Shown in pieces: positions 9,358-18,170 of a stretch of 64,000 nucleotides of DNA. The position numbers and the translations under genes were made by a program. Each line of letters starts with the position of its first letter. Position 1 is the first letter of the stretch. Location of the stretch: contig JAHIYE010000020.1 in NCBI GenBank assembly GCA_018815325.1, positions 310,001-374,000 of the forward strand. The letters are read 5' to 3'. Source of the stretch: Gammaproteobacteria bacterium (GTDB taxonomy: Bacteria; Pseudomonadota; Gammaproteobacteria; Burkholderiales; Burkholderiaceae_C). The notes under the pieces are model-generated. The model saw nothing but the letters and a program-made list of their open reading frames with translations. It was not told the DNA's origin and did not search any database.

Positions 9358-9952
9358 GGACTAACTCTCCTGGGTGGTTGATGTGAGCAAAGCTTTCCTC
9401 TGCAAATGGACCAATGCGCAGCAATTGCTCGCTGTCATGGTGGCCATCAAAGTGTTGGGCTTTCTCAAACATGATCGAGCGTTGCGTTTCGGCAGAGCAC
9501 TCGTCGGCGAATTTCAGAAACAGACGCCATGAGGCGCTGTTGTCTTCGGTGATCGTGGTTTCAATGAATCGGATATCCGCCAGGCTGGGGCGCGCCATCA
9601 GGGCACGCAGCATGCGTATCGCGATGCCCTGGCCGCGTGCCTGGGGATGCACGGCCACCTGCCAGATGAACAGGGTGTCGGGGCGCTCGGGGATGCGGTA
9701 GCCGGTGATGCTGCCAATCAGCACGTCCTCGGCCTTGGCGGCAATCGAGGTGGCGGCGAAGTGGCTGGACTGCAGCAGATTGCAGTACAGCGAATTGGTA
9801 TCCAGAGGGGTGCACACTTCGACGAGCCGATGCAGCGCGGGGCCGTCGAAGGGGGTGAGAGGAGAAAACTGGGTGGCGACAGGTGGTAAGGCCGCTTTGG
9901 AATGTTGTGTTAGTTCAGTCAAACCTAAAAGGGCAGCGTTCGCGAAACCCAA
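9344..9952 (-). CDS. ectA: L-2,4-diaminobutyrate N-acetyltransferase EctA
   Basis: GNAT-family enzyme that acetylates L-2,4-diaminobutyrate using acetyl-CoA. The substrate segment CTPLDTNSLYCNLLQSSHF and the acetyl-CoA motif HPQARGQGIAIRML (V/HPxxRGxG) are present, followed by ETTITEDNSASWRLF as in EctA. There is no usable ATG. The preferred start is the TTG at 9952, which has GAGG five bases upstream; a second TTG at 9967 is possible but has only a G-run before it. It is the first gene of ectABCD and is preceded by a strong sigma-70-like promoter. No ectR or ask gene is attached. Confidence 0.93.
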   Translation of the reverse strand: MGFANAALLGLTELTQHSKAALPPVATQFSPLTPFDGPALHRLVEVCTPLDTNSLYCNLLQSSHFAATSIAAKAEDVLIGSITGYRIPERPDTLFIWQVAVHPQARGQGIAIRMLRALMARPSLADIRFIETTITEDNSASWRLFLKFADECSAETQRSIMFEKAQHFDGHHDSEQLLRIGPFAEESFAHINHPGELVHENL

Positions 9953-9967
9953 GGTTTCCTCACGCAA

Positions 9968-10379
9968 TTTGCCCCGTTAATATTAGCGAAGCCTCCAATT
10001 CTATAGCTCCAAAGGTAATTAGTCAATCATTCGGGTGCTGTCTATTGATATATGGAGGGGTGTTTTCCCCTGGTTTTCCTGTGCTTCCCGCTATCGGGAC
10101 ATATGGCGCTCTGATTTTTATAGTGCATGGAAACCACTTTTGCCTTGATTTGGTGCACGAAATCGGTGGCTGGGGCAGCCATTACCGGGCTGTCGGGTGC
10201 CCCCAAAAACCCGGTGAAATGGTTCACAGAGTGAGCGTGTTGTATCGATGTTCCCGTCATTCATGACCCCAAGCCGTTCGGGCTGAGTGGCCTTTCCCGC
10301 TGCGCCACGCCTCCAGGCGCTGCATTCGCTACCATCACCGGCGGTACCCCTGAACAACAAACACAACGGAGACTGCGAC
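9968..10379. other. Intergenic region between divergent ectA and quinone oxidoreductase genes
   Basis: About 410 bp without a convincing gene. The left part holds the ectA promoter and 5' leader. Short open frames run through the rest on both strands but show no family pattern, and those examined lack a good ribosome-binding site. GGAG just before 10380 serves the oxidoreductase. Confidence 0.6.
9998..10026 (-). promoter_or_regulatory. Sigma-70-type promoter of ectABCD
   Basis: On the minus strand TTGACT (10026-10021), then 17 bp, then TAGAAT (10003-9998): close to consensus at ideal spacing. It lies about 45 bp upstream of the ectA start, so transcription would begin near 9990. Confidence 0.72.
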
Positions 10380-11360
10380 ATGAAAGCTGCCTGGTATTCC
10401 AACAATGGCAAAGCACGCGAGGTGCTGGTGTTGGGCGAGCTGCCCGACCCGGTGCCCGGCCCCGGTGAGGTGCGCGTCAAGCTCGCCACCTCGGGCGTCA
10501 ACCCGTCGGACGTCAAATCCCGCATGGGCCGCCCGCTGATTGCCGAGAAGATCATCCCCCACAGCGATGGTGCCGGTGTGATCGACCAGGTGGGCCCCGG
10601 CGTGGCCGCCTCGCGCGTGGGCGAGCGGGTCTGGCTCTGGAACGGGCAGTGGAAGCGGCCCTTTGGCACGGCGGCCGAATACATCACCCTGCCGCAGGAG
10701 CAGGCCGTGCTGCTGCCCGCGGGGGTGGACTTTGCCGCCGGGGCCTGCTTTGGCATCCCCGCGCTCACCGCGGTGCAGGCGATACGTCTGGCTGGCCCGC
10801 TGCAGGGCAAAACGGTGCTGGTCACCGGCGCCGGCAATGCCGTCGGTCACTACATCACCCAGCTCGCGCTGCTGCAGGGTGCCCGCGTCATCGGCACCGC
10901 AGGCGCTCCCGCCCGGCTGCAGCACGCGCGCGACGCCGGTGCCCACGAGATCATCAACTACAAGACCGAGCCCGTGGCCCAGCGCATCCTGGAGCTCACG
11001 CAGGGCCAGGGCGTGGACGTGATGCTGGACATGGATTTCTCCAGCACCAGCAAGCTGCTGGGGCAGGGCGCACTCAAGGCCCATGGCCAACTCGTCTGCT
11101 ACGGCTCCAACGACATGAACGAGGTAGCTGTCAGCTTTAGGCCCCTGCTGTGGGGCTCACTGGGGTTGAAGTTCTTCCTGGTCTATGAGCTCAGCGCCGA
11201 GGACCGGCGCGAGACCCTCGCCACCCTGGCCGGGCTGCTGGAGCGCAAGCAACTGGTGCATCAGATCGGGCAGAGCTTTGCACTCAAGGACATTGCCGCT
11301 GCACACGAGGCCGTGGAAGGCGGGCAGGTGGTGGGCAATGTGGTGCTGACGATGGAATAG
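10380..11360 (+). CDS. Zinc-independent NADPH:quinone reductase-like MDR oxidoreductase
   Basis: Medium-chain dehydrogenase/reductase related to quinone oxidoreductase (QOR); it probably reduces quinones or activated alkenes with NADPH. The N-terminal GroES-like domain starts MKAAWYSNNGKA and contains SGVNPSDVKSR. The Rossmann domain has VLVTGAGNAVGHYITQLA (residues about 143-160), with Ala/Gly-rich dinucleotide contacts. The Cys/His zinc-ligand pattern of alcohol dehydrogenases is absent. At 326 residues it is normal. The ATG at 10380 is preceded by GGAG; the open frame continues upstream but family similarity begins here. It stands alone and is followed by a hairpin terminator. Confidence 0.9.
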   Translation: MKAAWYSNNGKAREVLVLGELPDPVPGPGEVRVKLATSGVNPSDVKSRMGRPLIAEKIIPHSDGAGVIDQVGPGVAASRVGERVWLWNGQWKRPFGTAAEYITLPQEQAVLLPAGVDFAAGACFGIPALTAVQAIRLAGPLQGKTVLVTGAGNAVGHYITQLALLQGARVIGTAGAPARLQHARDAGAHEIINYKTEPVAQRILELTQGQGVDVMLDMDFSSTSKLLGQGALKAHGQLVCYGSNDMNEVAVSFRPLLWGSLGLKFFLVYELSAEDRRETLATLAGLLERKQLVHQIGQSFALKDIAAAHEAVEGGQVVGNVVLTME

Positions 11361-11408
11361 TGCTTGCAGGCCGTGGCACATGCCATGGCTTTTTATGAGC
11401 TAGAAATG

Positions 11409-11434
11409 AAATACGGGCCTTACGGCCCGTATTT
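11409..11434 (+). terminator. Rho-independent terminator
   Basis: Perfect 11-bp inverted repeat, AAATACGGGCC, loop TTAC, GGCCCGTATTT, followed by GTTTTG. It lies 48 bp after the oxidoreductase stop. The A/T symmetry of the stem means it could also act on the other strand. Confidence 0.8.
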
Positions 11435-11588
11435 GTTTTGCGCCTGTCAGTAGCGGTTGCTTAGGAACGACACTCAAAGAGCCCGTACATAAGAGCTCTT
11501 TCATTCTCGAATGACAACAACACACCTTTCATAAGACTAAGATGCAAGCGGAACAACTAAGAACAAAGCACCGTTTAGGAAGGCAAAA

Positions 11589-12332
11589 ATGATGTGGAAG
11601 ACATTCATTGAGTCAGTACGGAAGCACTTTGGGACGACAACAGAAGCCGTAGCTTGGATAAGCCTCGCTGCTTCTTTTTTGGGATTGGTGATCTCTATCG
11701 CAGGAATCATCATCGCAGGAACTTCAATCTATCTTCAGTTTTTCGACAAAACACACGCACTATATGCAATCGTGTCATCGTATGAAATCCAAAATGATGA
11801 AGTTACTTTTGGGGTGGTATTTAGCAACCAGGGAGATTACACGGAAGTAATAACGGCAGGGGACGTTACGTTGAGCCCAAAAAGTAAACCGGATCAAATG
11901 AGTGTTCATGAACTAGAGGAGTGTTTTCAACCTATAACAATAGAGTCTCGTAAAGCAATTCATCATTACTACACAGTTAAATTTGACTCTGAGCAAATAT
12001 TAAAACCGAATGCCATTAACAAAGAAATGCCTCAGAATTTGGTATTCAATTTCAGCGCACTATCCCCTGAAAATAAACAGTTTGTGGCTTCCAAAAAAAT
12101 CGGAACAATTACACACAACTTGCTAACAAGAAAAATTAAAGAGATTTGGATCGCAACAAGTAAGCTGACATTCAACTTCAATGACAAAGACGCAATAGAT
12201 GGTCTAGGAAGAATGGTTCTCCCTAATATTTCGGAGAAGGATGAACCATACGGATGCAGAAGAAAAGAAGATGAAATAAATAAACAGGCTTCAACAAGAT
12301 ACAAAATCAACGATTTAGAGAAAGAAAAATAG
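11589..12332 (+). CDS. Hypothetical membrane-anchored protein in AT-rich island
   Basis: 247 residues, family not recognised. One strongly hydrophobic segment at about residues 22-50 (ISLAASFLGLVISIAGIIIA) predicts a single N-terminal anchor. The rest is hydrophilic, with a beta-rich stretch (EVTFGVVFSNQGDYTEVI) and a Lys/Asn-rich end. Codon and base use are clearly AT-rich beside the GC-rich neighbours, which signals recent transfer. AGGA lies upstream of the paired ATG codons at 11589/11592. It sits between a terminator and a recombinase remnant beside a tRNA gene, so it is probably cargo of a decayed mobile element. Function unknown. Confidence 0.6.
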   Translation: MMWKTFIESVRKHFGTTTEAVAWISLAASFLGLVISIAGIIIAGTSIYLQFFDKTHALYAIVSSYEIQNDEVTFGVVFSNQGDYTEVITAGDVTLSPKSKPDQMSVHELEECFQPITIESRKAIHHYYTVKFDSEQILKPNAINKEMPQNLVFNFSALSPENKQFVASKKIGTITHNLLTRKIKEIWIATSKLTFNFNDKDAIDGLGRMVLPNISEKDEPYGCRRKEDEINKQASTRYKINDLEKEK

Positions 12333-12345
12333 AAAAACAATGAAG

Positions 12346-12639
12346 CTATAGAAGACTAGAGTGTCCAAGCTTGATAACCTTATATACGGCCCGTTTCACA
12401 GTTGAAGGATGGGCATTGAAAATCTTGGCTAGAGTGTCTAGGGTATAAAAGTTCTGCTGCCAGAGCTTCACGAGATCGGCCTCATCCTTAGGCAATAAGG
12501 ATCGAGGTCTACCGCAATGAACCCCACGAATCATGCCGCCCTCAAACTCAGCAAACGCACCCAACATCTGCATCATCATGCGCCCAGTTAGGGTCTTGGT
12601 GTCAATGGACTCAATGAGATTCTGAAAAGATTCACCCAC
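12346..12639 (-). pseudogene. Serine recombinase/resolvase remnant (C-terminal part)
   Basis: The reading frame matches only the C-terminal half of Pin/Tn3-type serine recombinases: [28 protein letters not shown], then GRPRSLLPKDE and a C-terminal helix-turn-helix (YTLDTLAKIFNAHPSTVKRA). The catalytic N-terminal domain with the nucleophilic serine is missing. About 14 residues that normally lie between the LGAFAEFE helix and the GRP motif are also absent. It cannot be an active recombinase. It is moderately AT-rich like the neighbouring hypothetical gene, and lies 90 bp from the 3' end of tRNA-Ser. Confidence 0.8.
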
Positions 12640-12729
12640 AAATCGGTGTGGTGGGGGTGGGTAACCGGTATCGACGTTGCGCCGATAGGTGCAGTGGCAA
12701 AAGATGCGCCGGGTCAGGCGCTCGCCAAC

Positions 12730-12817
12730 TGGCGGAAGCTCAGGGATTCGAACCCTGGAAACCTTTCGGTTTGCCGGTTTTCAAGACCGGTGCAATCGAC
12801 CACTCTGCCAAGCTTCC
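12730..12817 (-). tRNA. tRNA-Ser (anticodon TGA)
   Basis: On the minus strand an acceptor stem GGAAGCT pairs with AGCTTCC, followed by discriminator G and encoded CCA (12732-12730). The anticodon arm CCGGT-CTTGAAA-ACCGG places TGA at positions 34-36. A long variable arm and a GGTTCGAATCC T-loop are typical of class II tRNA-Ser. Length is 88 nt with CCA. The 5' end lies only 12 bp after the ureG stop on the same strand; the island of foreign DNA abuts its 3' side. Confidence 0.96.
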
Positions 12818-12829
12818 GAGCCGGCTATT

Positions 12830-13474
12830 CTAACTGGCCTGCAGCATGCCTTTGGTTTCGATGAAAGAAATCACCTGCTCCAGCCCGGTCAGGGTCTTGA
12901 GGTTGGTCATCACAAAAGGCTTGGCGCCGCGCATGCGTTCGGTGTCGGACTTCATGATGTCCAGGTTGGCGCCCACATGGGGGGCCAGGTCGGTCTTGTT
13001 GATGACAAACAGATCACTCTTGGTGATGCCGGGGCCGCCCTTGCGGGGGATCTTCTCGCCGGCGGCCACGTCGATCACGTAGATCGTCAGATCACTCAGC
13101 TCGGGGCTGAAGGTGGCGGCCAGGTTGTCGCCGCCGCTCTCCACAAACACGATGTCGGCATTGGGGTGCTCGACCAGCATGCGGTCGATCGCCTCCAGGT
13201 TGATGGAGCAGTCTTCGCGGATGGCGGTGTGTGGGCAGCCGCCGGTCTCCACGCCCATGATGCGATCGGCCGGCAGCGCGCCGCTCACCGTCAACAGGCG
13301 CTGGTCTTCCTTGGTGTAGATGTCGTTGGTGATGGCCACCAGGTCGTATTTGTCGCGCATGGCCTTGCACAGCATCTCCAGCAGCGTCGTCTTGCCGGAG
13401 CCCACAGGCCCGCCGATGCCGACGCGCAGGGGCGGGAGTTTCTTGCTGCGGTTCTGTATGTGATGAAGTGTCAT
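12830..13474 (-). CDS. ureG: Urease accessory GTPase UreG
   Basis: SIMIBI-class GTPase that couples GTP hydrolysis to nickel delivery into apo-urease. The Walker A motif [12 protein letters not shown] is at about residues 20-31, the metal-binding CPH is in [13 protein letters not shown], and the G4 motif is [21 protein letters not shown] is a UreG signature. At 214 residues it is full length. It overlaps ureF by ATGA and is the last gene of the urease operon. Confidence 0.97.
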   Translation of the reverse strand: MTLHHIQNRSKKLPPLRVGIGGPVGSGKTTLLEMLCKAMRDKYDLVAITNDIYTKEDQRLLTVSGALPADRIMGVETGGCPHTAIREDCSINLEAIDRMLVEHPNADIVFVESGGDNLAATFSPELSDLTIYVIDVAAGEKIPRKGGPGITKSDLFVINKTDLAPHVGANLDIMKSDTERMRGAKPFVMTNLKTLTGLEQVISFIETKGMLQAS

Positions 13475-14187
13475 GATCGGAAGAGTCGTGAGTACTGGGT
13501 TTCATGCTGGGCCGAGAGGATGGCCAGCATGGGAGAAAAAGCCTGCCGTTCACTGTCCATGAGGTCCATGGCGTGGTCTACGGCGGCGGGAATGTCGGCC
13601 GTCAGGCGGGCCAGGATGCGCTGGCCGGCGCTTTGCCCCAGGGGCACCGACTTGATGGCCGACTGCGCCATGTTCTCGGCCCAGCCAAAGGCAAAGGCCA
13701 TCAGGCAGTCGCGTACCGGGGCCTGCGTGGCCGAGGCCGCGAGCGCAAAGGCAATGGGGTAGCTGGGCCGCAGCTGGCCGCAGGCCTCCAGTTGCGCAGC
13801 GCTGGCGGTGTTGTGGTTTTGCAGCCAGAGCAGCAGCGAGCGGCCCATCTGCTCGGTCTGCAGCCTGAACTCGCTGGACTCGCGGGTCTGCAGCACCCAG
13901 TCGTTGAGCTCGCGCAGGCGGGGCAGGTCGTCGCGCCGCCAGGCGGCCACGGCCCTGGCCACCACGGCCAGGTCGCCGCGCGAGAGCGTGAGGTGCAGTT
14001 GGTCCACCAGCCAGTCGGCCGCCGTGTCTTCATTGGTGACGCGGGCGCTTTCCACTGCCGCCTCCAAACCATCGGAGTAGGAGAAGCCGCCCACGGGCAG
14101 CGCCGGCGAGGCCAGCCACATGAGTTGCAGCAGGCTGGGGGCCGGCATGGCCTTGTCAGTGGGCTGGAGGCGGGGGCTGGCGCGCAT
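13471..14187 (-). CDS. ureF: Urease accessory protein UreF
   Basis: All-helical accessory protein that forms the activation complex with UreG (and normally UreD/UreH) and gates nickel transfer to urease. The family segment [22 protein letters not shown] is near the N-terminus and [24 protein letters not shown] near the C-terminus. The ATG at 14187 overlaps the ureE stop as TGATG; a second ATG 14 codons in is also compatible. At about 238 residues it is normal. Its usual partner UreD is not encoded in this window. Confidence 0.95.
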   Translation of the reverse strand: MRASPRLQPTDKAMPAPSLLQLMWLASPALPVGGFSYSDGLEAAVESARVTNEDTAADWLVDQLHLTLSRGDLAVVARAVAAWRRDDLPRLRELNDWVLQTRESSEFRLQTEQMGRSLLLWLQNHNTASAAQLEACGQLRPSYPIAFALAASATQAPVRDCLMAFAFGWAENMAQSAIKSVPLGQSAGQRILARLTADIPAAVDHAMDLMDSERQAFSPMLAILSAQHETQYSRLFRS

Positions 14188-14848
14188 CAATGCTTGTGGC
14201 TGTGCTCGTGTCCATGCTCATGCTCATGCTCATGCTCATGCTCATGCTCATGCTCATGCTCATGCTCATGCGCGTGGTCATGTTGGTGCTGCGCTTGTGT
14301 GTGCGCGTGCGTGTGTTCGCCTTTGTGGGCCGGTGCATGGCTGTGCCCATGCGCGTCGTGCCCACCATGCTCTCCATGTGCGTGAGCGTGCCCGCCTGCC
14401 GCGTAGGCGCCGCCCTCGGGTTCGAAGGCCTCGTTCACGGTGTTCACGGTGAGGTGCATGGCGCGCAGCATGTCGGCCAGCACATGGTCGGGCTCGATCT
14501 TCAGGTGGTCGGGCTTGAGCTCGATGGGCACATGGCGGTTGCCCAGGTGGTAGGCGGCGCGGGTCAGGTCAAACGGCGAGCCGTGCTCGGTGCAGGCGGT
14601 GATGCGCAGCACGGCCTGGGGTGCGGCAATGACGCGGATGAACGAGCCGTCCTCCGCCACCAGCACATCGCCGCCACGCACCGAGGTGCCGCGCGGCAGA
14701 AAGATGCCGAGCGCACGGCCCTGGCTGTCGGTGGCGTCAAAGCGGCTTTTCTGGCGCACGTCCCAGTCGAGCTCGACCGTGGCGGCGCGCTTGGTGAGTA
14801 CGGAGGCCAGGCCCTTGCCCTGGGGGATGAGTTTGGAGACTTGCAGCA

Positions 14849-14849
<1 letters not shown>
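14187..14849 (-). CDS. ureE: Urease accessory protein UreE with long His-rich tail
   Basis: Dimeric nickel metallochaperone that brings Ni(II) to the urease activation complex. The N-terminal domain starts [18 protein letters not shown] and has [15 protein letters not shown]; the metal-binding C-terminal domain contains [13 protein letters not shown]. After about residue 150 the protein ends in a very long His-rich tail, including nine perfect His-Glu pairs, instead of the short His cluster of many homologues. Its ATG overlaps the ureC stop as TGATG. The long frame upstream of 14849 belongs to another frame of ureC. Total length is 220 residues. Confidence 0.95.
14213..14266 (-). repeat. (CATGCT)9 hexanucleotide tandem repeat in ureE
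   Basis: Nine perfect copies of CATGCT on the plus strand. On the coding strand this is (GAGCAT), two codons Glu-His per unit. Length changes by whole units keep the frame, so the His-Glu tail can expand or contract without inactivating UreE. Confidence 0.95.
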
Positions 14850-16567
<1,718 letters not shown>

Positions 16568-16625
16568 GATTCAATCTTTCTTGTGCGTGCCAGCAGGTCA
16601 TGAGTTGGCAATAAAATTGGCCTCT

Positions 16626-16667
16626 AGCCCTTGCCCATAAAGCGCTAGTAGCTATAAATTTAGTAGC
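16626..16667 (-). repeat. Dispersed 42-bp element, copy 2
   Basis: On the minus strand GCT-N9-ATAGC-N7-GCTT-N10-GGCT. It occupies most of the gap between ureB and ureC, so it is transcribed as part of the urease operon mRNA. Confidence 0.75.
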
Positions 16668-16690
16668 AATGAGTGCGCCGTGTTTCAGGC

Positions 16691-16996
16691 TCAGAGCGCA
16701 CCCTGAACCAATCCGCGAAAGCCGTAGACCTTGCGCTCACCGGCGTAGTCCACCAGCTCCACGGTGCGCTGCTGGCCCGGCTCGAAGCGCACGGCCGTGC
16801 CGGAGGCGATGTTCAGGCGCATGCCCTGTGCGGCGGCGCGGTCAAAGCCCAGCGCGCTGTTGGTTTCGGCGAAGTGGTAGTGCGAGCCGACCTGGATGGG
16901 GCGGTCGCCCGTGTTCTGCACCACCATCGTCAGGGTGCGGCGCCCCGGGTTCAGCGGGTGGTCGGCGCCATCGATCAGCAGTTCTCCGGGGGTCAT
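16691..16996 (-). CDS. ureB: Urease beta subunit UreB
   Basis: Small structural subunit of the urease trimer of heterotrimers. [19 protein letters not shown] at the start and [21 protein letters not shown] in the middle are hallmark segments, followed by [18 protein letters not shown]. At 101 residues the length is standard. The ATG at 16996 is where the family begins; the frame stays open upstream without similarity. It follows ureJ by 11 bp. Confidence 0.97.
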   Translation of the reverse strand: MTPGELLIDGADHPLNPGRRTLTMVVQNTGDRPIQVGSHYHFAETNSALGFDRAAAQGMRLNIASGTAVRFEPGQQRTVELVDYAGERKVYGFRGLVQGAL

Positions 16997-17007
16997 GGCG
17001 GCACCTC

Positions 17008-17604
17008 TTAAATCATCTTGAGCAGCAGCACGCTGCCCAGCAGGGTGACCATGACGCCCGCGGCGCGCGGCCACCAGGGGCTTTGTGCGCGCAGCGTGAG
17101 GCCCAGCAGCAGACCGCAGACATGCAGCGCCACGGTGGCCTGCAGCATGCCGGCCAGCGGCAACCAGATGGCTTCACTGCCGGCGAGCTCTGCGCCATGG
17201 GCCAGGCCATGGAAAACCGCAAAGCCGCCCACCAGCGCGGCGGCAGCCTGCGCTGGCAAGGACTTGCGCAGGGCCACCAGCAGGCCCAGCACGAGGAGCG
17301 AGGTGGCAATCATGGGCTCGACAGCCGGCAGGGTGACCCCCGCGAGGCCCAGCAGTGCGCCGACCAGCAGCATGGCGGCAAAGGCCAGCGGCGCGAGCCA
17401 CAGGCGGCGCGCGGTGAGCGCGCTCCACAAGCCTACGGCGAGCATGGCGGCCAGGTGGTCCAGCCCGGTCAGCGGGTGGGTAAGGCCGTCCATGAAGCCC
17501 ATGGCGTGGTGGCTGCCGAGGTCGGTGCCGGTGTGCGCGAGGGCCAGGCCGGGCAGGGCCAGGCCGATCATGAGTGCCGTGCTGCGAAGGGTGGGGCTGT
17601 TCAT
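17008..17604 (-). CDS. ureJ: HupE/UreJ family nickel-type permease
   Basis: Polytopic inner-membrane protein of the HupE/UreJ family, thought to import nickel for urease or hydrogenase. A signal-like first segment ([15 protein letters not shown]) is followed by [34 protein letters not shown]; the conserved HxxxGFxxGxxHPxxGxDH motif supplies the metal-facing His and Asp. Six hydrophobic segments are visible in 198 residues. AAGGA precedes the ATG. Its place between ureA and ureB is a common betaproteobacterial arrangement and supports a nickel-uptake role. Confidence 0.93.
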   Translation of the reverse strand: MNSPTLRSTALMIGLALPGLALAHTGTDLGSHHAMGFMDGLTHPLTGLDHLAAMLAVGLWSALTARRLWLAPLAFAAMLLVGALLGLAGVTLPAVEPMIATSLLVLGLLVALRKSLPAQAAAALVGGFAVFHGLAHGAELAGSEAIWLPLAGMLQATVALHVCGLLLGLTLRAQSPWWPRAAGVMVTLLGSVLLLKMI

Positions 17605-17685
17605 GGTGTCAATTCCTTGTGGGGTTTTGTCGATGGGAGCAGGTGTGTTGATGACGACGTGTGTTCGTGTGTTCGTGCACGGAGA

Positions 17686-17988
17686 TCAGACAATGGGCTG
17701 GTGCACGGTGACGAGCTTGGTGCCGTCGGGGAAGGTGGCTTCAACCTGGATGTCGGGAATCATTTCGGCGATGCCGTCCATCACGTCGTCACGCGTCAGG
17801 ATGGTGCGGCCCTCGCTCATGAGCTGGGCCACGGTCTTGCCGTCGCGTGCGCCCTCCATCACGGCTGCGCTGATGAGCGCCACGGCTTCGGGGTAGTTGA
17901 GCTTGAGGCCGCGGGCCTTGCGGCGCTCGGCCAGCAGGCCGGCGGTGAATATCAGCAGTTTGTCTTTTTCTCTGGGGGTCAATTCCAT
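17686..17988 (-). CDS. ureA: Urease gamma subunit UreA
   Basis: Small structural subunit of urease, 100 residues. [45 protein letters not shown] and the C-terminal VTVHQPI are diagnostic. GGAG precedes the ATG. It is the first gene of the ureAJBCEFG operon and has a sigma-54 -24/-12 element 45-60 bp upstream. The usual upstream partner ureD is absent; the gene before it is a divergent histidine kinase. Confidence 0.98.
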   Translation of the reverse strand: MELTPREKDKLLIFTAGLLAERRKARGLKLNYPEAVALISAAVMEGARDGKTVAQLMSEGRTILTRDDVMDGIAEMIPDIQVEATFPDGTKLVTVHQPIV

Positions 17989-18033
17989 CGTGTCTCTCCG
18001 GGGCGGGCCGCCATCATCGCTGACAGGGCTGGG

Positions 18034-18049
18034 TGCAAGAATAGTGCCA
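18034..18049 (-). promoter_or_regulatory. Sigma-54 (-24/-12) promoter of the urease operon
   Basis: Minus strand TGGCACTATTCTTGCA matches TGGCAC-N5-TTGCA exactly, with the GG and GC doublets at the required distance. It lies 45 bp upstream of the ureA ATG. Sigma-54 use implies activation by an NtrC-type enhancer-binding protein under nitrogen limitation. Confidence 0.88.
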
Positions 18050-18082
18050 CAAGCCTGTGTGCGGGTATAGCCCTATGCGCAG

Positions 18083-18098
18083 TGGCACAAAACCTGCA
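18083..18098 (+). promoter_or_regulatory. Sigma-54 (-24/-12) promoter of the permease-kinase gene
   Basis: Plus strand TGGCACAAAACCTGCA: TGGCAC-N5-CTGCA with correct GG-to-GC spacing. It points away from the ureA promoter, 33 bp distant, so one control region could serve both. Transcription would start near 18109, which excludes the GTG at 18057 as the kinase start. Confidence 0.78.
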
Positions 18099-18170
18099 CT
18101 GACAGAGGGTAGACAACTTGCCCGATCACACCCGGCCCCAGCCGATTCCACCCAATCCGACACCCCCCGA

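Noticed and set aside
9883-10266. Possible small gene in the ectA-oxidoreductase gap
   Set aside because: No ribosome-binding site, overlaps ectA codons and its promoter, and has no recognisable sequence.
12346-12639. Functional recombinase
   Set aside because: Catalytic N-terminal domain is missing and an internal stretch is deleted, so it is listed as a remnant.
14213-14270. CRISPR-like repetition
   Set aside because: Uninterrupted hexamers without spacers, inside a coding region. No CRISPR array or cas gene was seen in the window.
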